Assembly: GCA_945873145.1 (NCBI GenBank)
Contig: CAMCBZ010000007.1
Span: 1 to 64,000, forward strand
Reading direction: 5' to 3'
Length of the DNA: 64,000 bases
DNA from: an uncultured Prevotella sp.
GTDB taxonomy: Bacteria; Bacteroidota; Bacteroidia; Bacteroidales; Bacteroidaceae
Part shown: positions 48,586 through 57,453 of the stretch, piece after piece
Layout: each line of letters starts with the position of its first letter
Numbering within the stretch: the stretch's first letter is position 1
The notes under the pieces: model-generated
The model's input: only the letters and a program-made list of their open reading frames with translations
Database searches by the model: none
What the model was told of the DNA's origin: nothing
Program-made: the position numbers and the translations under genes

Positions 48586-49095
48586 TTATTGTTTAGTGAC
48601 TTTCTGATAAGCCAGTCTCTCGTCGCCATTGAGCAGATGGATGATGCCGCAATAGCTGAATCCGGCTTTTTGTAGGCAATGCTGCATGATGAGATTGTCG
48701 CGATGTGTGTCGATGCGGATGTTGTCGGTGTGAGCGAAACAATAGCCGAGAAGTTCTGTCATCACCCCATGGCGGTCGGGCAGGCTGGCCACGCGGTGGA
48801 TGACATAGTAGGGCTTCGCATCGTCGAGCCATCGGCCTTGCTCTATCTTGCGATAGGTGATGTCGGGGCCGGGGATAAAGGCAAAGGTGGCGATGCTCGT
48901 GCCGGCTTCTTTCAGCAGATAGCAGTGGCCATGCTCAATGTCGTCTCGCAGTTGGTCCACAGAAGGGTGGTTGTCGTCCCACTGATGTAGATTGCCGTTT
49001 TCGCGCATGATGCGCCTTCCGGCATCTATCAGTCCGACCACTTCCGGCAGTTCTGTTATCCTGGCGCGTACCACTTCTCTTGTTGTTGTGTTCAT
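48586..49095 (-). CDS. GNAT-family N-acetyltransferase
   Basis: 169 residues from the ATG at 49093-49095. GNAT fold landmarks are ELPEVVGLIDAGRRIMRENGNLHQW, YYVIHRVASLPDRHGVMTELLGYCF (acetyl-CoA-binding strand and helix, with R/Q-x-x-G/A-like RHGV) and IRIDTHRDNLIMQHCLQKAGFSYCG. The substrate is unknown. A TACCTTTG box lies upstream. Confidence 0.85.
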   Translation of the reverse strand: MNTTTREVVRARITELPEVVGLIDAGRRIMRENGNLHQWDDNHPSVDQLRDDIEHGHCYLLKEAGTSIATFAFIPGPDITYRKIEQGRWLDDAKPYYVIHRVASLPDRHGVMTELLGYCFAHTDNIRIDTHRDNLIMQHCLQKAGFSYCGIIHLLNGDERLAYQKVTKQ

Positions 49096-49115
49096 GATAA
49101 AGACTTTGTTTGGTA

Positions 49116-49123
49116 CAAAGGTA
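49116..49123 (-). promoter_or_regulatory. -7 box TACCTTTG of the GNAT gene
   Basis: A perfect TAnnTTTG match 20 bases upstream of the ATG. Confidence 0.6.
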
Positions 49124-49296
49124 TAACAAATCGATGAACCAGCCAAACATCAGATACGACACAGAGAATGTTTATCTATATAATAAGGAGTGCCCTTCGT
49201 TGAGGTTAATGAAGCTTAAACCTAAGGGCAGTCACTAAACGAACGTCATCAAATGGCATCAAAGAGTTATCATTTATCAGAAAAAATAAGTCGAAT

Positions 49297-50649
49297 ATGA
49301 TTAAGAGAAACACAAAGATTCTAATGAGTGCTTTACTGTTGCTCGGCGGTAGCAACATGGCGCTTCAGGCCAAACAGTGGTCACTGAGCGACTGTGTCAA
49401 CTATGCGTTGGCCAACAATATCTCGTTGCGCAAGACGGTAGTGAACTATCAGAGCGCGCAAGAGACCTTGTTGCAGAGCAAGTCGGCCCTGTTGCCCTCG
49501 CTGTCGGCGTCGACATCGCAAAACGTCACCTACAACCCGTGGCCCGAGCGTGGCAGCTACATGATTGCCGGCGACAAGGTGCAGACCAATGCCGACAAGG
49601 CTTACTACAATGGTTCATACGGCATCAACGCCTCCTGGACGGTATGGAACGGCAACAAAAACCACAATCAGGTGAAGCTCGACCAACTCTCCGTCGATGA
49701 GTCTCGCCTTGACTCCGCCACCACTGCCAACAGCATCCAGGAGCAGATCGCACAGCTCTTCGTGCAGATCCTCTATTCCAAGGATGCCGTCGACGTCAAC
49801 AAGGCCACACTTGAGGCTTCCAAGGCCAACGAGGCACGCGGCAAAGAATTTGTCAAGGTCGGCAGCATGAGCAAAGCCGATTTGGCACAGCTCACCGCCC
49901 AGCGCGCCCAAGATGAATACGCTGTAGTGCAGGCTGAGAGCAGTCTGAGAGAGTATAAGCGCCAGCTCAAGCAACTGCTGCAAATCACCAGTGAGGAGGA
50001 GTTTGACGTGGTCGTGCCGACTACGACTGATGCGATGGCCTTGGCAGCAGTGCCAAGCGTCTCGTCTGTCTATGAGAGTGCACTGGCCAACCGGCCGGAG
50101 ATACAGCGTGCTGCGACAGCCATCAAGGCCAGCGACTTGCAGTTGAAGATAGCCAAAGCGGGGAAGATGCCTACTATCAGCTTAAACGCCGGACTGAACA
50201 GTAATACCACGTCGATGAGCAACAACAACTGGGGCACTCAGCTGAAAAACAATTTCGCCTTTGGCGGTGGCGTGACGCTCAGCGTGCCACTCTTCGACAA
50301 CCGGCAGACCAAAACCGCTGTCAACCGGGCCATCCTTGAGCGGCAGTCCAATGAGCTTGACCTTCGCGACAAGCAGACCACGCTCTATTCCACCATCGAA
50401 AACTATTGGTTGCAGGCGGTGAACAACCAGGCGCAATACCGAAGTGCCAAGGTCAGCACCGAGAGCGCGCAAACCAGTTATAACCTGCTGCAAGAGCAGT
50501 TTAAGCAAAACTTGAAGAATGTCATTGAGCTCATGAATGGTAAGAATGCGCTGCTCAAGGCACAGCAAGCTGAACTGCAAGCTAAGTATCTGGCTATCCT
50601 CAATCAGGATATGCTGAAATTCTATCAAAACGGAACCTTGAAACAATAA
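49297..50649 (+). CDS. TolC-family outer-membrane efflux protein
   Basis: 450 residues with a signal peptide. Two copies of the OEP helical-hairpin/strand pattern: LSDCVNYALANNISLRKTVVNYQSAQETLLQSKSALLPSL, and VSSVYESALANRPEIQRAATAIKASDLQLKIAKAGKMPTISLNAG. It forms the outer-membrane tunnel for the pump encoded by the next three genes, about 80 bases downstream. Confidence 0.92.
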   Translation: MIKRNTKILMSALLLLGGSNMALQAKQWSLSDCVNYALANNISLRKTVVNYQSAQETLLQSKSALLPSLSASTSQNVTYNPWPERGSYMIAGDKVQTNADKAYYNGSYGINASWTVWNGNKNHNQVKLDQLSVDESRLDSATTANSIQEQIAQLFVQILYSKDAVDVNKATLEASKANEARGKEFVKVGSMSKADLAQLTAQRAQDEYAVVQAESSLREYKRQLKQLLQITSEEEFDVVVPTTTDAMALAAVPSVSSVYESALANRPEIQRAATAIKASDLQLKIAKAGKMPTISLNAGLNSNTTSMSNNNWGTQLKNNFAFGGGVTLSVPLFDNRQTKTAVNRAILERQSNELDLRDKQTTLYSTIENYWLQAVNNQAQYRSAKVSTESAQTSYNLLQEQFKQNLKNVIELMNGKNALLKAQQAELQAKYLAILNQDMLKFYQNGTLKQ

Positions 50650-50730
50650 GAGAGTACGAACACAACACAGACACAGCACGAATCAAACACAAGCAAGAAA
50701 ACACAAAACAGAAATTGATAAAAGAGAAAA

Positions 50731-51966
50731 ATGAAAAGGATTAAAATCAGCAAAGTCTGGATATTGGTCGCCATCGTTGTCGTGCTGGCCGTGGTGGCTT
50801 TCCTCTTATCCGGCAACAAAAAGAAAGAGCAGGTGCAGTTCAACACCGCCGAGGTGGCTCCTGACAACATTGTGAACACGGTGACGGCTACGGGTACAAT
50901 AGAGCCGGTGACTTCCGTCACGGTGGGTACTCAGGTGTCGGGTATCGTCAGCAAGCTCTATGTCGACTACAACAGTGTGGTGAAGAAAGGACAGGTCATC
51001 GCTGAACTCGACAAGTCAAACCTGATCAGTGAACTGAACTCAGCGAAGGCAAACCTCGAACAGGCCAAGGCTTCACTGGCAAGCGCAGAGAGCAGTCTGA
51101 GCTATCAGGCTGCCAACTTCCGCCGCAACAAGACGCTCTATCAGAAGGGACTCATCTCGGGCAATGACTACGAGAGCGCCCGTCTGAGCTATCAGACGGC
51201 GATGGCCAGTGTGTCCTCTGCACGCGACCAGGTGTCGGCAGCCCGTGAGCAAGTGGAAAAAGCGCAGACCAACCTGGGCTACGCCACGATCACCTCGCCA
51301 ATCGACGGTATCGTGCTCTCGAAGAGCGTGGAGGAAGGGCAGACGGTGGCCGCCAGCTTCAGTACGCCTACGCTGTTCACCATTGCCAAGGACTTGACCA
51401 ATATGCAGGTGGTGGCCGATGTTGATGAGGCCGACATCGGCAACGTGAAGGTGGGAGAGCGCGTGACGTTTACCGTGGATGCTTATCCCGACAACACTTT
51501 CTCCGGTACGGTCAAGCAGGTGCGACAGGAAGCCACAACCACCAACAATGTGGTGACTTACTCTGTCGTGATCAGTGCGCCGAATGCCGACTTGAAGCTG
51601 AAACCGGGACTGACGGCTACGGTCACCATCTATACTCAGGAGAACAAGGGTGTGCTCAGCGTGCCCAGCAAGGCACTCCGCTTCACACCCGAGAAAGAGA
51701 CTGTTGGCGGCATGAAGATCAAAGACATCGCCAACGCCAAGAACAAGGTTTGGACGATTGAGGGCAACACTGTGGTGGCTCATCGTGTCAATATTGGTAT
51801 GACAGACGGTTCGCATACTCAGATACTTAGTGGCATCCGTCGTGGAGCTAAGGTCATCACGGGCATCAGTTCCGCTACGCCCGATGATGACAGCAGTGAC
51901 GACGCGGCTTCTTCCGGCGAGTCCAGTCCGTTTGCACCAAAAGGACCGGGAAGCAAGAAGAAATGA
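50731..51966 (+). CDS. MacA-like periplasmic adaptor (HlyD family)
   Basis: 411 residues. One membrane anchor (about 8-28) is followed by a lipoyl-like domain (VTSVTVGTQVSGIVSKLYVDYNSVVKKGQVIAELD), a coiled-coil hairpin (about 90-170), the second lipoyl half (ATITSPIDGIVLSKSVEEGQTV), a barrel domain and a membrane-proximal domain. The C-terminal 25 residues are acidic, Ser-rich and then basic (GSKKK). It links the MacB-type pump to TolC. Its stop codon is the first unit of a heptamer repeat. Confidence 0.92.
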   Translation: MKRIKISKVWILVAIVVVLAVVAFLLSGNKKKEQVQFNTAEVAPDNIVNTVTATGTIEPVTSVTVGTQVSGIVSKLYVDYNSVVKKGQVIAELDKSNLISELNSAKANLEQAKASLASAESSLSYQAANFRRNKTLYQKGLISGNDYESARLSYQTAMASVSSARDQVSAAREQVEKAQTNLGYATITSPIDGIVLSKSVEEGQTVAASFSTPTLFTIAKDLTNMQVVADVDEADIGNVKVGERVTFTVDAYPDNTFSGTVKQVRQEATTTNNVVTYSVVISAPNADLKLKPGLTATVTIYTQENKGVLSVPSKALRFTPEKETVGGMKIKDIANAKNKVWTIEGNTVVAHRVNIGMTDGSHTQILSGIRRGAKVITGISSATPDDDSSDDAASSGESSPFAPKGPGSKKK

Positions 51967-52085
51967 TGAGTGTTGAATGATGAATGTTGAGTGTTGAATG
52001 ATGAATGGAAACAATATTGAGTGTTCAATGTTGAATGTTGAATAGGAGCAATGTTGAATGCTCAATGTTGAAGGATGATTGATTC
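51964..52085 (+). repeat. heptamer repeat between the macA-like and ATPase genes
   Basis: Units such as TGATGAG, TGTTGAA, TGATGAA, TGTTGAG and TGTTGAA run from the macA-like stop codon (51964-51966) to near the next gene, with a few interruptions. Every unit holds a TGA. Confidence 0.8.
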
Positions 52086-52105
52086 AACAAAACAGAAAAG
52101 CCACA

Positions 52106-52888
52106 ATGAACAACAATAATCATGATAACAGCAATGGCGACAACCGCAAAGTCGTCATTGAGTTGCGCGATGTGAAGCGTGACTTCTTGGTCGGCGACGA
52201 AACCGTACATGCGCTGCGTGGGGTGTCGTTCAAGATCTATAAAGGTGAGTTTGTCACCATCATGGGTAAGTCCGGTTCCGGAAAGTCCACGCTTCTCAAC
52301 CAGCTCGGCTGTCTCGACACGCCCACGAGCGGCGACTATTTCCTCGATGGCGTCTCCGTGCGCACAATGTCGAAAAGCCAGCGTGCCGTGCTGCGCAACC
52401 GCAAGATAGGTTTTATCTTTCAGAACTATAATCTGCTGCCAAAGACGACATCGGTGGAGAACGTGGAGCTGCCGCTGATGTACAATCCCGATGTGTCGGC
52501 CCAAGAACGTTTCCGTCGGTCGGTAGAAGCCTTGAAGGCTGTGGGACTGGGCGACAGACTCTATCACAAGTCCAACCAGATGTCGGGTGGTCAGATGCAG
52601 CGTGTGGCCATCGCCCGCGCGCTGGTCAACAATCCTGCCGTGATTCTCGCTGATGAGGCAACGGGTAATCTTGATACCCGTACGTCGTTTGAGATCCTCG
52701 TGCTCTTTCAGAAACTCTATGCCGAGGGACGCACGATCATCTTCGTGACTCACAATCCCGATATCGCACACTATTCCTGCCGCAACATCCAGTTGCGTGA
52801 CGGACGTGTCATCAGCGACGAGTATAACCCACATATACAAAGCGCCGCGGAGGGCCTCGCCGCTCTTCCGGCCAATACCGACGAATAG
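52106..52888 (+). CDS. MacB-type ABC transporter ATPase
   Basis: 260 residues from the ATG at 52106 (a TTG at 52079 lies in the repeat). Walker A GKSGSGKST, Q-loop FIFQNYNLLP, signature MSGGQMQRVAIARAL, Walker B VILADEATGNLD, and switch His in VTHN. This is the LolD/MacB-type ATPase subfamily. It is separate from its permease, whereas in E. coli MacB both are one chain. A poly-Asn N-terminus (NNNNHDNSNGDN) precedes the domain. Confidence 0.94.
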   Translation: MNNNNHDNSNGDNRKVVIELRDVKRDFLVGDETVHALRGVSFKIYKGEFVTIMGKSGSGKSTLLNQLGCLDTPTSGDYFLDGVSVRTMSKSQRAVLRNRKIGFIFQNYNLLPKTTSVENVELPLMYNPDVSAQERFRRSVEALKAVGLGDRLYHKSNQMSGGQMQRVAIARALVNNPAVILADEATGNLDTRTSFEILVLFQKLYAEGRTIIFVTHNPDIAHYSCRNIQLRDGRVISDEYNPHIQSAAEGLAALPANTDE

Positions 52889-52893
52889 GAAAC

Positions 52894-54132
52894 ATGAACT
52901 ATACCAATCTTTTCAAAATAGCCCTGCGTGCGATTATGGCCAACAAGATGCGGTCGTTTCTCACGGCACTGGGCATTATCATTGGCGTGGCGTCGGTCAT
53001 CACGATGCTCGCCATCGGACAGGGGTCGAAGCGAAGCATTCAGGCCAACATTGCAGAGATGGGTTCCAATATGATCATGATCCATCCGGGTGCCGACATG
53101 CGCGGTGGCGTGCGTCAGGATCCGTCGGCCATGCAGACACTGAAACTCTCGGACTATGAGTCACTGCGCGATGAGTGCAACTACATCAAGGGCATCAGCC
53201 CTGTGGTCAGCAGTTCGGGACAGTTTATCTATGGCAACAACAACACGCAGTCGACGCTCTATGGTGTCAACCGGGAGTACCTCGACATACGCCAGCTGAG
53301 CGTCAGCGACGGCGACATGTTCACCGATCAGGACATCAAGGCGGGCGCGAAGGTGTGTATCCTCGGACAGACCGTGGTGGACTATCTCTTCCCCGACGGC
53401 AGTGATCCCGTGGGGCGTGTGGTACGCTTCAACACCATTCCCTTTCGTGTCATCGGCGTGCTGAAGAAGAAAGGCTACAACTCCATGGGCATGGATCAGG
53501 ACGATCTTGTACTCGCACCTTACACGACGGTGATGAAGCGAATCCTCGCCCAGACCTATCTGAGCGAGATACAGGCCTCGGCGATCACCGAGGATGTCAC
53601 CGACAAAGCAACGGCAGAGATGACCACCATCCTTCGACGCAACCATAAACTCAAGGATGCCACAGACACTACACAGGGCGACGACGACGATTTCAACATA
53701 CGGTCGCAGGAAGAACTTTCGTCGATGATGAATTCCACCACCGACATGATGACCATTCTCCTGGGCTGTGTGGCAGGCATCTCGCTGATAGTGGGTGGTA
53801 TTGGCATCATGAACATCATGTATGTCAGCGTCACTGAGCGCACCCGCGAGATCGGTTTGCGCATGAGTGTCGGCGCCCGTGGCGTGGACATCCTCAATCA
53901 GTTCCTCATCGAAGCCATCATGCTGAGTGTCACGGGTGGCATCATCGGTGTGTTGCTCGGCATTGGTGCCAGTTATGCCGTGAAGCTGTTTGCCCACTGG
54001 CCCATCTACATAGAGTTGTGGAGCATCATCATGAGTTTTGCAGTCTGTACGTTCACGGGCGTTTTCTTCGGCTGGTATCCTGCCAAGAAAGCAGCGCGTT
54101 TGGATCCAATCGAGGCAATCCGGTATGAGTAG
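52894..54132 (+). CDS. MacB-type ABC transporter permease
   Basis: 412 residues. It has one N-terminal membrane helix (about 20-42), a periplasmic core domain (about 45-280), then three helices with the FtsX motif (GIGIMNIMYVSVTERTREIGLRMSVGARGVDILNQFLIEA). It completes a TolC-MacA-MacB tripartite system that moves drugs, peptides or lipoprotein-like molecules out of the periplasm. It starts 5 bases after the ATPase stop. Confidence 0.94.
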   Translation: MNYTNLFKIALRAIMANKMRSFLTALGIIIGVASVITMLAIGQGSKRSIQANIAEMGSNMIMIHPGADMRGGVRQDPSAMQTLKLSDYESLRDECNYIKGISPVVSSSGQFIYGNNNTQSTLYGVNREYLDIRQLSVSDGDMFTDQDIKAGAKVCILGQTVVDYLFPDGSDPVGRVVRFNTIPFRVIGVLKKKGYNSMGMDQDDLVLAPYTTVMKRILAQTYLSEIQASAITEDVTDKATAEMTTILRRNHKLKDATDTTQGDDDDFNIRSQEELSSMMNSTTDMMTILLGCVAGISLIVGGIGIMNIMYVSVTERTREIGLRMSVGARGVDILNQFLIEAIMLSVTGGIIGVLLGIGASYAVKLFAHWPIYIELWSIIMSFAVCTFTGVFFGWYPAKKAARLDPIEAIRYE

Positions 54133-54331
54133 TCTCGATGGATATTAGTTATAAGGCGGCCGTCACGATGCTTTCGTGGCGGTCGTTTCTGTTATACTGA
54201 ACCTCTTCCTTATTATTCCAGTTCACTTCATACTGGCTTTCATATTCCTGTCATCGTTCAGCTACAGTCTGTTTCCTGCTGAGTGACGCTTATTATTTGG
54301 TGCATCTCTTTGCGCTTTGCGTTTTTTTTTG

Positions 54332-54339
54332 TAAGTTTG
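54332..54339 (+). promoter_or_regulatory. -7 box TAAGTTTG of the Gfo/Idh/MocA operon
   Basis: A perfect TAnnTTTG match 14 bases before the ATG at 54354, so the leader is very short; it also excludes the ATG at 54297. Confidence 0.6.
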
Positions 54340-54353
54340 CAAAAAAGAATGTT

Positions 54354-55337
54354 ATGAAAGAGATCAGTTGGGGATTCATAGGTTGTGGCGAGGTGACAGA
54401 GAAGAAGTCCGGCCCCGCTTTCAACGTTGTGGAGGGATCGCATGTCGAGGCTGTGATGAGCCGCAACGAGGACAAGGCGCGCTCCTATGCCGAGCGTCAT
54501 CATATCCGCAAGTGGTATACCGATGCCCAGCAGCTCATCGACGACCCTGATGTCAACGCCATCTATATTGCCACGCCACCTTCGAGTCATGCCACATTCG
54601 CCATCATGGCCATGCGGGCCCATAAGCCTTGCTATGTCGAGAAGCCCTTGGCGTCGAGCTATGAGGATTGTCTGCGCATCAACCGCATCAGCGAGATGAC
54701 CGGTGTGCCCTGTTTTGTGGCCTATTACCGTCGCTATCTTCCTTACTTCCAAAAGGTGGAGGAGATCATCAACGACGGCACGCTGGGAAAGATCCTCAAT
54801 GTGCAGATACAGTTCTCCGTGCCACCGCGCGACCTCGACTACCGTGCCGGCAACACGCTGCCGTGGCGTCTGCAACCTGATATTTCGGGTGGCGGCTACT
54901 TCTATGATCTGGCTCCGCACCAGCTGGACATCCTGCAACATATCTTCGGCGTCATCACGCGGGCCCATGGCTATCCCACCAACCGTGCTCATCTCTATAA
55001 GGCTGAGGACACGATCAGTGCCGCCTTTATCTTTGCCTCAGGCATCCCAGGCAGTGCGTCGTGGTGTTTCGTGGGGCATGAGAGCGCCAAGGAAGACCGC
55101 ATCACCGTGGTTGGCGACAAAGGCTCGCTCTACTTCTCGGTCTACAACTACGATCCCATTCATGTCGTGACCAGCGAGGGCAATGTCAGCTACGTCGTCC
55201 CCAATCCATCCTATGTGCAGTTGCCGATTATCCGTGAGGTGATCCGCCATCTGCAAGGCGAGGCAGAATGCGAGTGCACGAGTGTGAGTGCTACTCCGGT
55301 CAACTGGGTGATGGACCGCATACTTGGTAAGTTCTGA
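54354..55337 (+). CDS. Gfo/Idh/MocA-family NAD(P)-dependent oxidoreductase
   Basis: 327 residues from the ATG at 54354. The Rossmann motif is GFIGCGEVTE, the family motif EKPLA is in CYVEKPLASS, and the C-terminal sheet domain has DLAPHQLDIL with the catalytic-type His. It probably acts on a sugar or cyclitol; the substrate is not recognisable. Its stop overlaps the start of the DUF4421 gene (TGATG), so translation is coupled. Confidence 0.9.
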   Translation: MKEISWGFIGCGEVTEKKSGPAFNVVEGSHVEAVMSRNEDKARSYAERHHIRKWYTDAQQLIDDPDVNAIYIATPPSSHATFAIMAMRAHKPCYVEKPLASSYEDCLRINRISEMTGVPCFVAYYRRYLPYFQKVEEIINDGTLGKILNVQIQFSVPPRDLDYRAGNTLPWRLQPDISGGGYFYDLAPHQLDILQHIFGVITRAHGYPTNRAHLYKAEDTISAAFIFASGIPGSASWCFVGHESAKEDRITVVGDKGSLYFSVYNYDPIHVVTSEGNVSYVVPNPSYVQLPIIREVIRHLQGEAECECTSVSATPVNWVMDRILGKF

Positions 55338-56413
55338 TGTCGATGTTGAGGCTTCGATACGTTATATTTCTCCTTTTCTGCATGATCGCTCTGCTGTCGT
55401 GGGGCGACGAATGCAGCGATTCCACACAGCACAAGATCAGCCGTGTGCGCAGGATTGTGCGTAATTTTTCCAGCATCGACACCACGTACATAGAGCCGCA
55501 ACACTACAACTGGTCGGCAATGATTCAGAACACCAACACGTTTGAGAGCTACCACTTGCGCAACAAAAATGGACATGAGTATTATTTCTCACCCGATCCT
55601 TCGTATAAGTTGGGCCCTTATTTCGGTTGGCGGTGGGTTTTCCTGGGCTATACCATCGACTTGGTGCATTTGGGTGCTTCGGACAAGAAGCAGGACTTTA
55701 ACCTGAGTTTATACAGCAATCAGATTGGCGTGGATCTCTTCTACCGCAAATCAGGCAATGACTATCACATTGCGCGTGTTGATCTCGGAAAGAAGTATGA
55801 TACGTCGGCAATGAAGAATGTGGACTTCAAAGACTTGAGTTCTTCCATCAAGGGCTTTAACCTCTACTATATATTTAACCACAGAAAATTCTCATATCCA
55901 GCTGCTTACGCACAGAGTACGAGGCAGAAACGCTCATGCGGTAGCGCCATTGCAGGTATCGGATATACCAAGCATAGCCTCGACATCAATTGGACGGCTC
56001 TGCAGGAACTGGCATCTACAAGACTGTCGAAAGAAGCCATGTCGGTGTTGGACTCCTCGATGACTTTCAGTAACATCGACTATTCAGCCTACAACATTTC
56101 CGGGGGATACGCTTATAACTGGGTTTTCGCACGCAATTTCTTGTTCGACATCTCGGTGCAGGCCTGTCTGGCATATAAGCGGGCAACCAATGAGGTGAAG
56201 TCAGCAAATCTCAAGAATTTCCTGGACTTTGACTTCCGCAACTTGAATGTCGATGGTGTCGTGAGAAGTGCTGTCGTGTGGAACAACAACCGGTGGTATG
56301 CCGGATGCAGCTCTGTATGGCAGTTCATCACTTATTACCGCAAGGAGTTCTACACCAATAATATTTTCGGGAGCCTCTATTTCTATGTAGGTTTCAACTT
56401 TGGAAAGCGATAA
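55337..56413 (+). CDS. DUF4421 family outer-membrane-like protein
   Basis: 358 residues. A signal peptide (to about 23), then alternating beta strands typical of a small barrel: YKLGPYFGWRWVFLGYTIDL, LYSNQIGVDLFYRKSGNDYHI and a final strand ending YFYVGFNFGKR. It matches DUF4421, found across Bacteroidota. The function is unknown. It overlaps the oxidoreductase gene by one base and precedes the DUF1460 gene by 34 bases. Confidence 0.8.
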   Translation: MSMLRLRYVIFLLFCMIALLSWGDECSDSTQHKISRVRRIVRNFSSIDTTYIEPQHYNWSAMIQNTNTFESYHLRNKNGHEYYFSPDPSYKLGPYFGWRWVFLGYTIDLVHLGASDKKQDFNLSLYSNQIGVDLFYRKSGNDYHIARVDLGKKYDTSAMKNVDFKDLSSSIKGFNLYYIFNHRKFSYPAAYAQSTRQKRSCGSAIAGIGYTKHSLDINWTALQELASTRLSKEAMSVLDSSMTFSNIDYSAYNISGGYAYNWVFARNFLFDISVQACLAYKRATNEVKSANLKNFLDFDFRNLNVDGVVRSAVVWNNNRWYAGCSSVWQFITYYRKEFYTNNIFGSLYFYVGFNFGKR

Positions 56414-56447
56414 ACACGATATTTCAATCAGGATAATAGCTCATCAG

Positions 56448-57308
56448 ATGAAGAAGAAAATCAAATATCTATTGTTCCTTTGCCTGCTCTTCATGGGAGT
56501 GGCAAAGGCTAACGCTGCCAAGATCGACTATTGGCGCAGCGATTCTATTAAAATCATGAAGCTGTTCAGAAAGGCGCACCGCGAGGTACGTGATTCCAAC
56601 TACATGCTGTTCTTCGGTCGTCAGTTCATCGGACTGCCTTATGTGGCCAAGACGCTTGACCAGCATAAGGAAGAGCAGCTTGTAGTGAACCTACGGCAGT
56701 TTGACTGTACCACATTGGTGGAAACAGTCTTGGCACTCTCGGAATGTATGAAGCGGAAAACACCGGATTTCACCCATTTCTGCAAAGAGTTGGCGCTCAT
56801 CCGCTATCGCGATGGCATCGTGTCTTATCTAACGCGTCAGCACTATTTCACCTATTGGGTTAATCAGAATGTGAGAAAACGACTGGTCACCGACTTGCAG
56901 GGACCGGTGCCTCCGTTCACGGCAAAGCAGTTGGTCAGCGTGAATTACATGACTACACACCCGTCGGCATATCCAATGTTGAAGGCACATCCCAATTGGG
57001 TCGGCGAGATCAGGAAGATGGAGGACAGTATTTCTGGACACACCTATCGTTATATTCCCAAGGCCGCATTGGACAATAGCGCACTGCTGAGGTCTACCAT
57101 TCACAATGGCGACATCATTGTCATCCTCACCTCAAAGCGTGGTCTCGACACCAGTCATATCGGTATTGCTGTTTGGCATGCCGACGGCCTTCATCTGCTC
57201 AACGCTTCCGCCATCCGTCATCGTGTGGTTGAGGAGCCAAAACTCTTCCGCACTTACATGATGGAGCATCCGACGTTTACGGGAATAAGAGTCGTGAGAG
57301 CTATGTAG
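56448..57308 (+). CDS. DUF1460 family, N-acetylmuramoyl-L-alanine amidase-like
   Basis: 286 residues from the ATG at 56448, opening with a signal peptide (to about 24, NANA). DUF1460 signatures: FIGLPYVAKTLD, the NlpC/P60-like catalytic Cys in RQFDCTTLVETVLAL, and His in DTSHIGIAVW. Family knowledge: a characterised Bacteroides member (AmiA type) cleaves peptidoglycan amide bonds. It probably acts in the periplasm on cell-wall fragments. Confidence 0.87.
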   Translation: MKKKIKYLLFLCLLFMGVAKANAAKIDYWRSDSIKIMKLFRKAHREVRDSNYMLFFGRQFIGLPYVAKTLDQHKEEQLVVNLRQFDCTTLVETVLALSECMKRKTPDFTHFCKELALIRYRDGIVSYLTRQHYFTYWVNQNVRKRLVTDLQGPVPPFTAKQLVSVNYMTTHPSAYPMLKAHPNWVGEIRKMEDSISGHTYRYIPKAALDNSALLRSTIHNGDIIVILTSKRGLDTSHIGIAVWHADGLHLLNASAIRHRVVEEPKLFRTYMMEHPTFTGIRVVRAM

Positions 57309-57375
57309 TGAAAACAGCTCCTTTATAATATTAAGGTGTATTTGGCGCAGGAAGATCGCATCCCACAAAACCAAA

Positions 57376-57427
57376 AAAGCACGGAGACAAAAGAGAGTTA
57401 CCTTTCTCTCTCCTGTCTCCGTGCTTT
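57376..57427. terminator. bidirectional terminator between DUF1460 gene and dapA
   Basis: AAAGCACGGAGAC pairs with GTCTCCGTGCTTT, with an inner AGAGAG/CTCTCT helix; an A-run lies on the left side. Confidence 0.85.
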
Positions 57428-57453
57428 AGTATTGTGTAGCTGTGTGGAGTGTC

